Shown here: positions 53,458 through 63,000 of the stretch, piece after piece
How positions within the stretch are numbered: the first letter of the stretch is position 1
Layout of the letters: each line of letters starts with the position of its first letter
Source of the DNA: Phaeodactylibacter sp.
GTDB taxonomy: Bacteria > Bacteroidota > Bacteroidia > Chitinophagales > Saprospiraceae
DNA: 63,412 bases
Reading direction: 5' to 3'
Assembly (NCBI RefSeq): GCF_022763345.1
Contig: NZ_JALEGS010000062.1
Coordinates: forward strand, 1 to 63,412
Notes under the pieces: model-generated
Database searches by the model: none
The model's input: only the letters and a program-made list of their open reading frames with translations
What the model was told of the DNA's origin: nothing
Position numbers and translations under genes: made by a program

Positions 53458-55020
53458 CTACCCTTCCGGCTCAATCGCGTAGCGCGCCTGCGCCTTTTCC
53501 TGCGCCACGGCCTCTACCGTACGGTCCGACACTTTGGCCTCCAGCCAGGAAATGATATCCAGGTAGAGGAATGGGCGGCGCTCGTAGGGGTCTGACTCGT
53601 GCTTCAGCAGGCGGTCACGCAGATTGCTGAATTCCTCCTTCAGGTCTTCCTCCATAATCCGGGGCACCCGGCGGATGAAGCGAAAAATTTCTTTTTGCAC
53701 CGCGTGCAACTCCTCCATTTTTGATAGAAAACGGTACACCGACTTGACCTGATACTCCACCAGCTGCGCATTGCCCAGTTCGTAGTGGGCGATGAGGTTG
53801 AGAATGCGCGCAAAACACTGTATGTCGGCCCGGTAGTCCGGGTTTTTCTGATTGATGATCAGGTTGAGGTAGTCAATGGCCTTATCGTTGTCGCCACTGC
53901 CAAAGTACAGACAGGCAATGCGGTAGTAAAAGACCATCTCCCGGCGTTCATCCCAGTTGTAGCGGTCCTCTTCTATCGCTTTCATCAGGTCGGGTACCAA
54001 CTCCAGCCCCTTACTGAAGGTACCGGTCAGGAAATGCTGCTTAATGGAATGGATGTAGTGGTAGAGGTAATAAAGCCCTTCGATATTCTTGCTCTGACTA
54101 AGCCCGTATTCTTCCTTGAAGGCCCGGAGCGCTTGTAATGCCCCTCCAAAGCGATTATACTGAAGGGTGTTGAACAGGGCATTGAGCAAGTTGTGCAGCC
54201 CTTTGAGGTAAAGCGGCGCATAAATCGAGCGGTAATCCGGGTGATCGCTAAACAAATCCACCCACTTCTGCGCATATCGGTAGCAAAGCACAAACTCCTG
54301 CGTCATGTGGTAATACCAGACATGTGACTGACAGAAGTAAAGCTTCCCAAAGAAATCCAGCTCCTGATAATCTGCTTTAGGCAGGTTGGACTGGAAAAAC
54401 TCCCGCACATAGAAATAGTCTTTTTCATTGCGCACATAGCCCACCTTGAGGTAAAGCCCGTACAGCTGCAGGGAGAGGTTGGAAAACTGATTGGTATGGT
54501 TGAGGCGCTCGGAGAGTTGCAGGGCCTCAGCGGTCAATGCTTCTGCCCGGCCTTCGATACTCCGGGTAATGTACTGGCCTTCAATCAGCTTCTCGAACTC
54601 CACGATCTCCATTGCCAGGGTCATGAGGCGGCACTCATAAGCGCGCTCCTTGGCTTTAGACAGCATATCAAGCGCCTGCCGGTACAGCCCTTTGTCGTAA
54701 AGCACCCGCGCGTAGTCCACCATTTCCCGAAGTTGGATATCCTCGTTGTGGTTGGCATTGAGCAGGCGAAGGCTGACCAGCAACTGCTTGTACAAATGCG
54801 CCTTCAGGTTAGACAGCTGCCGCTTCTTGATGGCCGGTATCTTTTTCAGGATCTGCGACTCATCATAAGCCTTATGCTTGTCCAAAAAGTCGAACAGCTT
54901 CAGGAAGAGAATATCATCCGAAGCCTGATTGCGGCGGACAAACAGCCTGAAGTGCCGCTTTTCAGCACGGGTCAGGGATTTGATAAGGGCGAGCAGGTCA
55001 TCAGTCTTCTGCTTGGGCAT
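53458..55020 (-). CDS. Helical-repeat protein of unknown function, paralogue of 467-1909
   Basis: A 520-residue soluble protein of amphipathic helices (TPR-like), with N-terminus DLLALIKSLTRAEKRHFRLF arranged like that of the 480-residue protein at 467-1909. Later repeats include RQALDMLSKAKERAYECRLM and DKAIDYLNLIINQKNPDYR, typical of TPR spacing. No catalytic motif. Divergent from the leucine operon. Function unknown; Bacteroidota genomes carry such proteins without a known role. Confidence 0.8.
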   Translation of the reverse strand: MPKQKTDDLLALIKSLTRAEKRHFRLFVRRNQASDDILFLKLFDFLDKHKAYDESQILKKIPAIKKRQLSNLKAHLYKQLLVSLRLLNANHNEDIQLREMVDYARVLYDKGLYRQALDMLSKAKERAYECRLMTLAMEIVEFEKLIEGQYITRSIEGRAEALTAEALQLSERLNHTNQFSNLSLQLYGLYLKVGYVRNEKDYFYVREFFQSNLPKADYQELDFFGKLYFCQSHVWYYHMTQEFVLCYRYAQKWVDLFSDHPDYRSIYAPLYLKGLHNLLNALFNTLQYNRFGGALQALRAFKEEYGLSQSKNIEGLYYLYHYIHSIKQHFLTGTFSKGLELVPDLMKAIEEDRYNWDERREMVFYYRIACLYFGSGDNDKAIDYLNLIINQKNPDYRADIQCFARILNLIAHYELGNAQLVEYQVKSVYRFLSKMEELHAVQKEIFRFIRRVPRIMEEDLKEEFSNLRDRLLKHESDPYERRPFLYLDIISWLEAKVSDRTVEAVAQEKAQARYAIEPEG

Positions 55021-55235
55021 TGTAATTCTTTCTTGTCTAATTCACTATATATCAAAAACTTACAAGTTCAAACCATCCATTCCCGCATAGTATTAGCAAG
55101 CGATTCTGGTTTTAGGAGCCGTATGGAAGAGCCCATATTTGACGTTCGGCATAAGTAGGAAAAAAATGCTTACGCCAGTTGCCAAATTAAACCGAAGTAA
55201 GCAAAAATACACTTTTGCACCCAAAAAAATGGATT

Positions 55236-56408
55236 ATGACTGACAACCAGGTATTCATATTTGATACAACGCTCCGCGATGGAGAACAGGTACCGGGCTG
55301 TAAGCTCAATATGGACCAGAAAGTGGAAATCGCCCGGCAGCTCGAAAAGCTGGGCGTTGACATCATAGAGGCCGGCTTCCCCGTTTCCTCACCTGGTGAT
55401 TTCCAGGCGGTGCAGGAAGTGTGCCGGGCGGTCACGGAGCCTACAGTCTGCGGCTTATCACGAGCAGTGGAAAATGACATCAAAACAGCGGCCGAAGCCC
55501 TGCAGTACGCCAAACGCCCAAGGATACATACCGGTATTGGCACTTCTGATTCGCACATTAAATACAAGCTGCGCAGCACGCAGGAGGAGATTCTGGAGCG
55601 GGCGGTAGCGGCAGTGAAATACGCGAAGTCTTTTGTGGAGGACGTGGAATTCTACGCCGAAGATGCCGGCCGTACGGATAACGAATACCTCGCCCGTGTG
55701 CTGGAAGCGGTTATCAAAGCAGGGGCCACCACCCTCAACATCCCGGATACCACCGGCTACTGTCTGCCGGAAGAGTATGGCGCTAAAATCCGCTACCTGC
55801 GCGAAAATGTAAAGGGCATAGAAAAAGCCATCCTTTCCACCCACTGTCACAATGACCTGGGGCTGGCCACAGCCAATTCCATTGCTGGTGTGCAAAACGG
55901 GGCACGCCAAATCGAATGCACTATCAATGGTATTGGTGAACGGGCAGGCAATACTTCACTGGAAGAGACCGTGATGATTCTGAAGCAGCGCCCGGACCTG
56001 CCCTACTTCAGCAATATTAACTCCAAACTCATCTATTCCACTAGCCGCCTCGTGAGCGAGCGTATGGGCATGCCCGTACAGCCCAATAAAGCCATCGTTG
56101 GCGCCAACGCCTTTGCCCACTCATCCGGTATCCATCAGGATGGGGTGATCAAGCGGCGGGATACGTACGAGATCATCGACCCCCTTGAAGTCGGTGTTGA
56201 CCATTCCAAAATTGTGCTCACGGCACGCTCCGGCCGGGCGGCAATCGCCTACCGCGCTAAGAATATCGGTCATAACCTGACCAAAGATGAATTGGACATC
56301 GTTTATGCCGAGTTCCTGATCGTGGCAGATACTATGAAAGAAGTAGACGATGCTGCGCTGGAGCAAATCATTGTCAGAAAAACAGAACACGTAGCTCAAA
56401 CCGCTTAA
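55236..56408 (+). CDS. leuA: 2-Isopropylmalate synthase, short form
   Basis: A 390-residue enzyme that condenses 2-oxoisovalerate with acetyl-CoA, first step of leucine synthesis. Catalytic motifs: DTTLRDGEQVPGCKLN, GFPVSSPGDF, STHCHNDLGLATANS (metal-binding HxH) and NGIGERAGNTSLEE. The C-terminal leucine-feedback (LeuA dimer) domain is absent, as in the short bacterial form. The start at 55236 (MTDNQVFIFDTT) fits the family better than an ATG at 55215. First gene of leuACDB, 3 bp before leuC. Confidence 0.94.
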   Translation: MTDNQVFIFDTTLRDGEQVPGCKLNMDQKVEIARQLEKLGVDIIEAGFPVSSPGDFQAVQEVCRAVTEPTVCGLSRAVENDIKTAAEALQYAKRPRIHTGIGTSDSHIKYKLRSTQEEILERAVAAVKYAKSFVEDVEFYAEDAGRTDNEYLARVLEAVIKAGATTLNIPDTTGYCLPEEYGAKIRYLRENVKGIEKAILSTHCHNDLGLATANSIAGVQNGARQIECTINGIGERAGNTSLEETVMILKQRPDLPYFSNINSKLIYSTSRLVSERMGMPVQPNKAIVGANAFAHSSGIHQDGVIKRRDTYEIIDPLEVGVDHSKIVLTARSGRAAIAYRAKNIGHNLTKDELDIVYAEFLIVADTMKEVDDAALEQIIVRKTEHVAQTA

Positions 56409-56411
56409 CCA

Positions 56412-57806
56412 ATGGGTAAAACCTTATTCGATAAAATCTGGGACAACCACCTCGTCTCTCAGGTCGGCGAGGATACACAGGTCCTCTACATCGACCGCCA
56501 CTTCATCCACGAGGTGACGAGCCCGCAGGCGTTTGCGGGTTTGGAAAAACGCGGCATTCCGGTCTTCCGCCCACAGCAAACCGTGGCTACGGCCGACCAC
56601 AACGTGCCCACCAAAGATCAGCATCTGCCCATCCGGGAGGAACTGTCCCGCTTTCAGGTGGATAAACTGACCGAGAACTGCGAAAAGTTTGGTGTGGAAC
56701 TCTACGGCCTGGGGCACCCCTATCAGGGCATTGTGCACGTCATCGGGCCGGAGCTCGGCATCACCCAACCTGGTATGACCATCGTTTGCGGCGACAGCCA
56801 TACCTCCACACACGGGGCTTTTGGCTGTATCGCATTTGGAATTGGCACGAGCCAGGTGGAACAAACCTTAGCCACACAGTGCGTCCTGCAGCGCAAGCCT
56901 AAGCGAATGCGCATCAGCGTGGACGGGGCATTACAGCCCGGCGTGACGGCTAAAGACATTATCCTCTACATCATCTCCCAGTTGACCGCAAGTGGCGGCA
57001 CCGGGCACTTTGTGGAGTATGCAGGCTCGGCTATCCGCGCGCTGAGCATGGAAGGCCGCATGACCATCTGCAATATGAGCATAGAGATGGGCGCCCGGGG
57101 CGGCATGATTGCACCGGACGACACCACTTTCGAGTACATCAAAGGGCGGAAATTTGCGCCCAAGGGAGCTGATTTCGATACAGCGATAGAGCGTTGGTCT
57201 CTACTGTACACGGATGAGGATGCGACCTTTGATCAGGAATATCACTTCAGGGCAGAGGATATTGAGCCGATGATCACCTACGGTACCAACCCGGGCATGG
57301 GCATCGGCATCAGTCAGGCGGTACCCGAAGTGCCCGCCGGCAACGTCACCTTTGAGAACTCCCTGAAGTACATGGGACTACAAGGCGGGCAGGCCATGAA
57401 GGGTCAGAAAATCAACCACGTCTTCATCGGCAGCTGCACCAATTCCCGGATTGAGGACCTGCGTGCGGTGGCTGCTTTTGTAAAAGGCAGGAAGAAAGCC
57501 GACCACGTGAACGTGATGGTGGTACCCGGTTCCAAACAGGTAGAAGCTCAGGCGAAAGCGGAAGGGCTGCACGACATCCTCACCGCTGCCGGTTTTGATT
57601 TCCGGGAGCCCGGTTGTTCAGCCTGCCTGGGCATGAATGAGGATAAAGTGCCCGCCGGTGAATACTGTGTGTCCACCTCCAACCGCAACTTTGAAGGGCG
57701 GCAGGGACCCGGTGCCCGTACCATTCTGGCCAGCCCGCTCATGGCGGCTGCTACGGCCATTTACGGCGAACTGGTGGATGTCCGCGAATTGCTCAATCAG
57801 AATTAG
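56412..57806 (+). CDS. leuC: 3-Isopropylmalate dehydratase, large subunit
   Basis: A 464-residue aconitase-family subunit carrying the 4Fe-4S cluster. Cluster cysteines lie in GSCTNSRIEDL and GCSACLGMN; GDSHTSTHGAFG is also diagnostic. Together with LeuD it isomerises 2- to 3-isopropylmalate. Second gene of the leucine operon; 12 bp to leuD. Confidence 0.97.
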   Translation: MGKTLFDKIWDNHLVSQVGEDTQVLYIDRHFIHEVTSPQAFAGLEKRGIPVFRPQQTVATADHNVPTKDQHLPIREELSRFQVDKLTENCEKFGVELYGLGHPYQGIVHVIGPELGITQPGMTIVCGDSHTSTHGAFGCIAFGIGTSQVEQTLATQCVLQRKPKRMRISVDGALQPGVTAKDIILYIISQLTASGGTGHFVEYAGSAIRALSMEGRMTICNMSIEMGARGGMIAPDDTTFEYIKGRKFAPKGADFDTAIERWSLLYTDEDATFDQEYHFRAEDIEPMITYGTNPGMGIGISQAVPEVPAGNVTFENSLKYMGLQGGQAMKGQKINHVFIGSCTNSRIEDLRAVAAFVKGRKKADHVNVMVVPGSKQVEAQAKAEGLHDILTAAGFDFREPGCSACLGMNEDKVPAGEYCVSTSNRNFEGRQGPGARTILASPLMAAATAIYGELVDVRELLNQN

Positions 57807-57818
57807 ACCCAAACAGAC

Positions 57819-58418
57819 ATGGAAAAATTCCAAACCTTACATAGCAGCGCTGTACCCCTGCCCATTGAGGAAGTGGACACCGATCAGATCATTCCCGCCC
57901 GCTTCCTGAAAGCGACGACCCGGGAAGGCTTTGGCGATAACCTCTTCCGCGACTGGCGCTATCAGAACGACAATACGCCCAAGCCTGATTTTGTGCTCAA
58001 CAATCCGGCCTACGATGGAAAAATTCTGGTGGCTGGGCGCAACTTCGGTTGTGGATCAAGCCGGGAACATGCGGCTTGGGCCTTGTACGACTACGGTTTC
58101 CGGGCGGTGGTTTCCAGCTTTTTTGCGGATATTTTTCGGGGCAATGCGCTGAATAATGGGCTGCTGCCGGTACAGGTGAGCGAAGCCTTCCTGCACGATA
58201 TCTTCTCTGCCATTGAGCAAGACCCGCAGGCGACCTTCACCATCGACCTGGAACAGCAAAAGTTTACCATCGATGCAACGGGGCAGTCCACCGGTTTCGA
58301 AATCGATGCCTACAAAAAGCACTGCCTGCTGAACGGGCAGGACGATATCGACTTCCTGCTCAGCATTAAAGACAAAATTGAAACCTATGAGCAACAGCGA
58401 CAGGCTGCTGCCGTATAA
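57819..58418 (+). CDS. leuD: 3-Isopropylmalate dehydratase, small subunit
   Basis: A 199-residue swivel-domain partner of LeuC. Marks: VDTDQIIPARFLKATTREGFG and GRNFGCGSSREHAAWAL. Full length and in operon order; 26 bp to leuB. Confidence 0.97.
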   Translation: MEKFQTLHSSAVPLPIEEVDTDQIIPARFLKATTREGFGDNLFRDWRYQNDNTPKPDFVLNNPAYDGKILVAGRNFGCGSSREHAAWALYDYGFRAVVSSFFADIFRGNALNNGLLPVQVSEAFLHDIFSAIEQDPQATFTIDLEQQKFTIDATGQSTGFEIDAYKKHCLLNGQDDIDFLLSIKDKIETYEQQRQAAAV

Positions 58419-58444
58419 GTTTTACACTCAAATCGTTAAAGACC

Positions 58445-59581
58445 ATGAACTTATCCAACACACCCAAAACAAAAATCGCCCTCCTGCCCGGTGACGGCAT
58501 CGGCCCGGAGGTCACCGAACAAGCCATCAAAGTGATGGACGCGGTAGCCGAGCGTTTCGATCAGCATTTTGAATACTGCCATGCCGACGTCGGGGCCATT
58601 GCCATCGACCGCCACGGCAGCCCCCTGCCGGAGGAGACGCTGGAGGCCTGCCTCAATGCCGATGCCGTGTTCTTCGGCGCCATAGGCCACCCAAAATATG
58701 ATAATGACCCTTCCGCCAAGGTACGCCCGGAACAGGGGCTGCTGCAACTGCGGAAGTCGCTTGGGCTGTATGCCAATATCCGACCGGTCACCACCTATGA
58801 AAAGCTCCTTCACCTCTCCCCTTTGCGGGAAGACCGCATCAAGGGTACCGATATGGTGATTTTCCGGGAGCTCACCGGAGGTATTTACTTTGGAGAGAAA
58901 AACACTGCGGAGGACGGGCAGTCGGCCTACGACACTTGCTCCTATCAGGTAGACGAGATCGACCGCATCACCCGCCTGGCCTTTGAGCAGGCGATGCTGC
59001 GCCGCCGGAAAGTCACACTGGTGGACAAAGCCAATGTGCTCGAGACCTCCCGATTGTGGCGGCGGGCCGTGCAGGCGATTGCCCCCGAATACCCGGAAGT
59101 GGAACTGGACTTCATGTTTGTGGACAATGCCGCCATGCAGCTGATTCAGTACCCCAGTCAGTTTGATGTCATCCTGACCAGCAATATGTTTGGGGACATC
59201 CTCAGTGATGAGGCCAGCGTTCTGGCAGGATCTATGGGCCTGTTGCCCTCGGCTTCGGTGGGCGTGCATACTTCCATGTTTGAGCCCATCCACGGTTCCT
59301 TCCCGCAGGCCGCAGGGCAGGACATTGCCAACCCTATGGCGGCCATCCTTTCCGCTGCAATGCTGGTAGAGTCTCTCGGCATGAACGAGGCTGCAATGAG
59401 CATCCGCACCACCGTACAGTACGTATTGGAAAAAGGCATCGGCACGCCCGAGCTTAAACCGAATATCGTTTATGGTTGCAGTAAGATTGGCGACCTCATC
59501 GCCCACCTCGTTGCCGACCCGGAGGAGGAAATCCTGGTGCGTGAGGACAAAGCCAATCAGCAAATGTCAACGATTATTTAA
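58445..59581 (+). CDS. leuB: 3-Isopropylmalate dehydrogenase
   Basis: A 378-residue NAD-dependent enzyme that oxidises and decarboxylates 3-isopropylmalate. Family marks: IALLPGDGIGPEVTEQA, LFTGGIYFGEK-type segment (RELTGGIYFGEK), SNMFGDILSDEASVLAGSMGLLPSAS and HGSFPQAAGQDIANP. Last gene of leuACDB; ilv genes are not in the window. Confidence 0.97.
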   Translation: MNLSNTPKTKIALLPGDGIGPEVTEQAIKVMDAVAERFDQHFEYCHADVGAIAIDRHGSPLPEETLEACLNADAVFFGAIGHPKYDNDPSAKVRPEQGLLQLRKSLGLYANIRPVTTYEKLLHLSPLREDRIKGTDMVIFRELTGGIYFGEKNTAEDGQSAYDTCSYQVDEIDRITRLAFEQAMLRRRKVTLVDKANVLETSRLWRRAVQAIAPEYPEVELDFMFVDNAAMQLIQYPSQFDVILTSNMFGDILSDEASVLAGSMGLLPSASVGVHTSMFEPIHGSFPQAAGQDIANPMAAILSAAMLVESLGMNEAAMSIRTTVQYVLEKGIGTPELKPNIVYGCSKIGDLIAHLVADPEEEILVREDKANQQMSTII

Positions 59582-59605
59582 GACTTAACGATTTGAGATT
59601 TCCCG

Positions 59606-59641
59606 GAGGAGCCTGCCCGTTGGGCGGGCTCCTCTTTTTTT
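59606..59641 (+). terminator. Intrinsic terminator of the leucine operon
   Basis: GAGGAGCCTGCCC (59606-59618) pairs with GGGCGGGCTCCTC (59622-59634; one G-U pair) over a three-base loop, then seven T residues. Confidence 0.9.
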
Positions 59642-59663
59642 GCGGAAAGCAGGACCGCTGTCC

Positions 59664-60260
59664 TTATGATTTTGACGCTAACTTGCTGCGAATTTTGCTT
59701 AGAAATTCCGCTGACATACCGAGGTAAGAAGCCAGGGCGTACTGAGGGACCCGCTGAACAATAGAGGGGTACATCTGCTGGAACTCCAGGTAGCGCTCTT
59801 CTGCCGATAGCCCAAGGTTGGAAAGCACCCGCCTCTGGGCAAAAGCAAAAGACTTTTGGGCCACCAATCGAAAAAAGCGCTCGAATTTTGGATTTTCATT
59901 GCAAAGCTGCTCCACATCCTGGTAAGCGATCTGCTGAATGGTGGAATCTTCTAGCGCCTCGACGAATAATGAAGCCGGCACCTGATTGATGTAGCTATTG
60001 AAGTCGCTGATGAACCAATCCTCGATGGCAAACTGTATGGTGTGGTCTACACCATCATCATTTAGAAAGTAACTGCGGAAGGCGCCTGCCTTAACGTAGG
60101 TTTGATGCGAACAGACAAACCCAGGCTGAACGATAAACTGCCGCTTTTTTACCTTAACCGTTCTGACAATGGCTGTACACTGCCTTTCATCCGCTTCGTT
60201 GAGCGGGACGTAGCGCTTAATATTGTTTAGTATTCCGGTATAGTCATTCAAAACTTGCAT
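59664..60260 (-). CDS. Crp/Fnr-family transcriptional regulator
   Basis: A 198-residue regulator of the short Bacteroidota Crp/Fnr type: cNMP-binding-like barrel (residues 15-120, with RQFIVQPGFVCSHQTYVKAGAFRSYF) and a C-terminal helix-turn-helix (RVPQYALASYLGMSAEFLSKIRSKL). Ligand residues of CRP are not conserved, and no FNR cysteine cluster is present. It follows the SDR and peroxiredoxin-like genes on the same strand and may control them; this is inference from position. Confidence 0.88.
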   Translation of the reverse strand: MQVLNDYTGILNNIKRYVPLNEADERQCTAIVRTVKVKKRQFIVQPGFVCSHQTYVKAGAFRSYFLNDDGVDHTIQFAIEDWFISDFNSYINQVPASLFVEALEDSTIQQIAYQDVEQLCNENPKFERFFRLVAQKSFAFAQRRVLSNLGLSAEERYLEFQQMYPSIVQRVPQYALASYLGMSAEFLSKIRSKLASKS

Positions 60261-60327
60261 TCAACTGATTAGGTGTAAGCTAAGTATTTTTTCCGACCCT
60301 GCACTTATGACCACACTGCTTTAGATA

Positions 60328-60358
60328 GCTGTCAGCCCAGTCGTGCCAACCTGACAGC
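60328..60358 (-). terminator. Hairpin between the SDR and Crp/Fnr genes
   Basis: GCTGTCAG (60328-60335) and CTGACAGC (60351-60358) form a perfect 8-bp stem with a 15-base loop. No clear T-run in either direction; it may be an attenuating hairpin. Confidence 0.4.
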
Positions 60359-60366
60359 ATTAGGTT

Positions 60367-61200
60367 TTACGGATAGACCGCGCTTTCCGCAATTGCCCGG
60401 TTGCGTTCCAAGTCGGACTTCACGCTGTCTATTTTCATGCCGATGGTAACCATCGCGGTTTTGCCCAGAGGCAACCTGAGGCTCGGTTTTTCTGCAAGGA
60501 CCAGGTCGATGATTGCTTTGGCAGCTTTGGAAGGGTCCCCCTCTTGCTTACCGTGCACACCTTTAAGTTTAGCCCGGAATGCCCCGGCCGTATCCGCATA
60601 ATCCGCAATTACCGCTTGGGCCATGCCAAGCCCGTCTCCTGCGAATTGGGTCCGGAATGGCCCTGGTTCAACAATTGACACCTTTATTCCCACGGGCGCC
60701 ACCTCCTGTGCGAGGGCCTCACTGAAACCCTCCAGCGCAAACTTACTCGCGTTGTAAATGCCAAAGCCGGCAAAAGCTTTAATCCCCCCGTGGGAGGAAA
60801 TCTGCATGATATGCCCTGCTTTGGATTTCCGAAAATAGGGCAAAACAACCTGCGTCATTTTCAGAGTGCCGAAAAAGTTGGCTTCAAATACCGAACGAAC
60901 CTCCGCCATGGAGGTTTCCTCAACCGCACCTGCAAAACCTACACCGGCGTTATTGACTAGCACATCAATGCGCCCAAAGCGGGAAATGATACTATCTACG
61001 GTTTTTTCAATAGCGACCTCCTGTGTGATGTCCAGCTGGTAGGCCGCCCCTTTGTCTTTGTACTGATCATTGAAGTGAGAAACCTGCGCAGCTTTCCGAA
61101 AGGTACCGATTACAAAATCACCTGATTCCATTACGGATTGAGCAAGTGCTTTGCCCAATCCGCTGGATATGCCCGTTATGAGCCATATTCTGTTATCCAT
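60367..61200 (-). CDS. SDR-family NAD(P)-dependent oxidoreductase
   Basis: A 277-residue classical SDR: TGISSGLG (9-16), NNAG (83-86), catalytic Ser136, Tyr149 and Lys153 (GIYNASKFALEG), PG motif (VEPGPFRTQF). Domain plan and C-terminal extension resemble the SDR at 9120-9989, although that one is AT-rich and this one has the local base composition. It starts 9 bp after the peroxiredoxin-like gene, so the two are one operon. Substrate unknown. Confidence 0.9.
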   Translation of the reverse strand: MDNRIWLITGISSGLGKALAQSVMESGDFVIGTFRKAAQVSHFNDQYKDKGAAYQLDITQEVAIEKTVDSIISRFGRIDVLVNNAGVGFAGAVEETSMAEVRSVFEANFFGTLKMTQVVLPYFRKSKAGHIMQISSHGGIKAFAGFGIYNASKFALEGFSEALAQEVAPVGIKVSIVEPGPFRTQFAGDGLGMAQAVIADYADTAGAFRAKLKGVHGKQEGDPSKAAKAIIDLVLAEKPSLRLPLGKTAMVTIGMKIDSVKSDLERNRAIAESAVYP

Positions 61201-61209
61201 GATTGTCCT

Positions 61210-61875
61210 TTAGTTTGAAAGTGCTTCAATAATATCCGCTGCTTCCACGCGGTTTCTGTAGTCTCCGCCAATGGCTTTGGCAAAAGAGATGGTATAGTCC
61301 TGCTCTATAATAAATACAGCCGGGACTGGCAACTCTTGTGAGTCATCTGAATAGTGGCCGTCAAAATCGATGCCCAGGGCAGTCATGGTTTCAATCGGCG
61401 CTTCGCCGTTTTTAAACACAGTGGTGAATTGCCGGGCGACCATATTGCTGTTGTCACTCAAGACTTCAAAAGCCAGTTCATTTTTCTCTTTCATATTCAG
61501 AGACTCGTCTGGTGTCTGCGGAGAAATGGCAACCAGATTGGCACCAAGACCTTTAATATCCTCTAATACCCTTTGGTACTGATTGAGTTGCAGGTTGCAG
61601 TACGGGCACCAGGTCCCCCGGTAAAAGGTAAGGACCACCTTCCCTTTTTCGAGCAGAGATTTCAGGGTGACGGTTTCACCAATGGCATTGGATAAAGAAA
61701 ACTTTGGAGCTTTATCGCCGACGCTCAACTTCAGGATTTGCTGATGCGCAGACTGAAGCGCATTAGCATCGGTTTCAAATACAGACAGGGCTTCCTTAGG
61801 GAGCATATTGCCTAATTGGTTTTGCAGGGTTTCCAGCTCTTCTGAATAGGATGGAATTTGGGTTGCGGTACTCAT
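61210..61875 (-). CDS. Peroxiredoxin-like thioredoxin-fold protein
   Basis: A 221-residue AhpC/TSA-family protein. The redox site is GTWCPYC with Cys90 and Cys93, a CxxC pair as in the PRX-like/thiol-peroxidase-like group rather than the single peroxidatic Cys of classic AhpC. The thioredoxin fold (DKAPKFSLSNAIGE...VVLTFYRG) is complete; the first 50 residues are a helical extension. Likely reduces peroxides or disulfides. First gene of a small redox operon with the SDR. Confidence 0.9.
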   Translation of the reverse strand: MSTATQIPSYSEELETLQNQLGNMLPKEALSVFETDANALQSAHQQILKLSVGDKAPKFSLSNAIGETVTLKSLLEKGKVVLTFYRGTWCPYCNLQLNQYQRVLEDIKGLGANLVAISPQTPDESLNMKEKNELAFEVLSDNSNMVARQFTTVFKNGEAPIETMTALGIDFDGHYSDDSQELPVPAVFIIEQDYTISFAKAIGGDYRNRVEAADIIEALSN

Positions 61876-61895
61876 TGTACTTTGTTTTAAACGTT

Positions 61896-61907
61896 GTCAA
61901 TATTGAC
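61896..61907. promoter_or_regulatory. 12-bp palindrome upstream of the peroxiredoxin-like gene
   Basis: GTCAATATTGAC, 20 bases before the start codon of the minus-strand operon. The TTGTCAA...TTGAC form recalls binding sites of Crp/Fnr-type dimers, and such a regulator is encoded at the end of the cluster. Confidence 0.4.
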
Positions 61908-62127
61908 CTTACAAAGGTGGAGTCCTTCAGGCGGAGTAAAAATGAACTGGATTAGGAAATAGGGTTGAACTAGTTCAAGATTCAAGGCAGCATCTTTTGC
62001 AGTTTGCAATCAGAAAGACATAGTGGACTCCACGGTTCCCTGACACTTTCCCCAACAATGCTTATTTTGAAGTGGAATTAAAAAGTGCCCAATTTGGCGG
62101 CTCGCCGATTCACTAAACTCCGGACTT

Positions 62128-63000
62128 ATGCCACGCAAGTATTACTTGTTACTCTTCGTTGTTGCTATTGTTTCTAATCCACTGCGCACTCTTGGGCAGG
62201 CATTCGTCAGCCCCTCCAATGAATGGTTTATTGATGACTGCTCTTTCTCTTTTTCTCAGGGGACAACGGATTGCGATACAAAAAGCTACTGGTTTGAAGA
62301 CACTGTGATCATCGGCTCAACGGTTTACTATGAATTGCAAACCAATGATCCCGAACCTGTCTTTGAAGTGGGGGCGTACTACCGGGAGGAAGGCGGTGTT
62401 GTTTTCATGAAAATGGATGACAACACAGAAGAATTTGCCATCTATGACTTCAATCTGGAAGTAGGCGACCTGTTCCTCATTGACGATTCCAATAACAGCA
62501 TAGAACTGGAGGTCTTGTCCATAGATTCGGTGACCCTCATTTCCGGGGAAAGGCGGAAAAGGCTGGAAATGGCATTTGCAATATCTCCCCACAGCACCAC
62601 CTACTGGATTGAAGGCGTGGGGAGTGCATCGTCGCCAATGAACCCTATATATACCTTTTTCTTAGACACCTGGGTGGAATTGAATTGCTTCCATCAGGAC
62701 GACATGGTGGAATGGCAGTTGGGGGATTGTATGTTGACGAATACCAAAACGGAAGAGGTGCCTGCGGAGGCGATTACCTGTTATCCCAACCCAGCTACCG
62801 ATGCGCTTTTTCTTTCGACTCCCCGTGATCACCTTATCGACCGGGTGGCCATTTTCAACCTGGATGGGCGAGCGGTTGCTGAGACTGTGCTGCAGGGTGG
62901 CCAACCCCTATCTGTGCGGGAGCTTCCGAAGGGATTATATGCAGTCACTGTTATCTTTGAAGACGGAGCGGTAGGGCGGACGAAGTTTGTGAAGCAATGA
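62128..63000 (+). CDS. Secreted protein with T9SS type A sorting domain
   Basis: A 290-residue protein with signal peptide (YYLLLFVVAIVSNPLRTLGQ, cut near residue 24), a strand-rich middle part of unknown function (about 25-205, with six cysteines) and a T9SS type A sorting domain (ITCYPNPATDALFLST...LPKGLYAVTVIFEDG). Probably exported by the type IX system and released or anchored at the surface. No catalytic motif seen. Confidence 0.88.
   Translation: MPRKYYLLLFVVAIVSNPLRTLGQAFVSPSNEWFIDDCSFSFSQGTTDCDTKSYWFEDTVIIGSTVYYELQTNDPEPVFEVGAYYREEGGVVFMKMDDNTEEFAIYDFNLEVGDLFLIDDSNNSIELEVLSIDSVTLISGERRKRLEMAFAISPHSTTYWIEGVGSASSPMNPIYTFFLDTWVELNCFHQDDMVEWQLGDCMLTNTKTEEVPAEAITCYPNPATDALFLSTPRDHLIDRVAIFNLDGRAVAETVLQGGQPLSVRELPKGLYAVTVIFEDGAVGRTKFVKQ

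Noticed and set aside
58451..59563. 370-codon minus-strand frame opposite leuB
   Set aside because: Antisense shadow of leuB with no recognisable protein features; similar shadows lie opposite groEL (49483-50565) and the PrpE-like gene (46178-47167).
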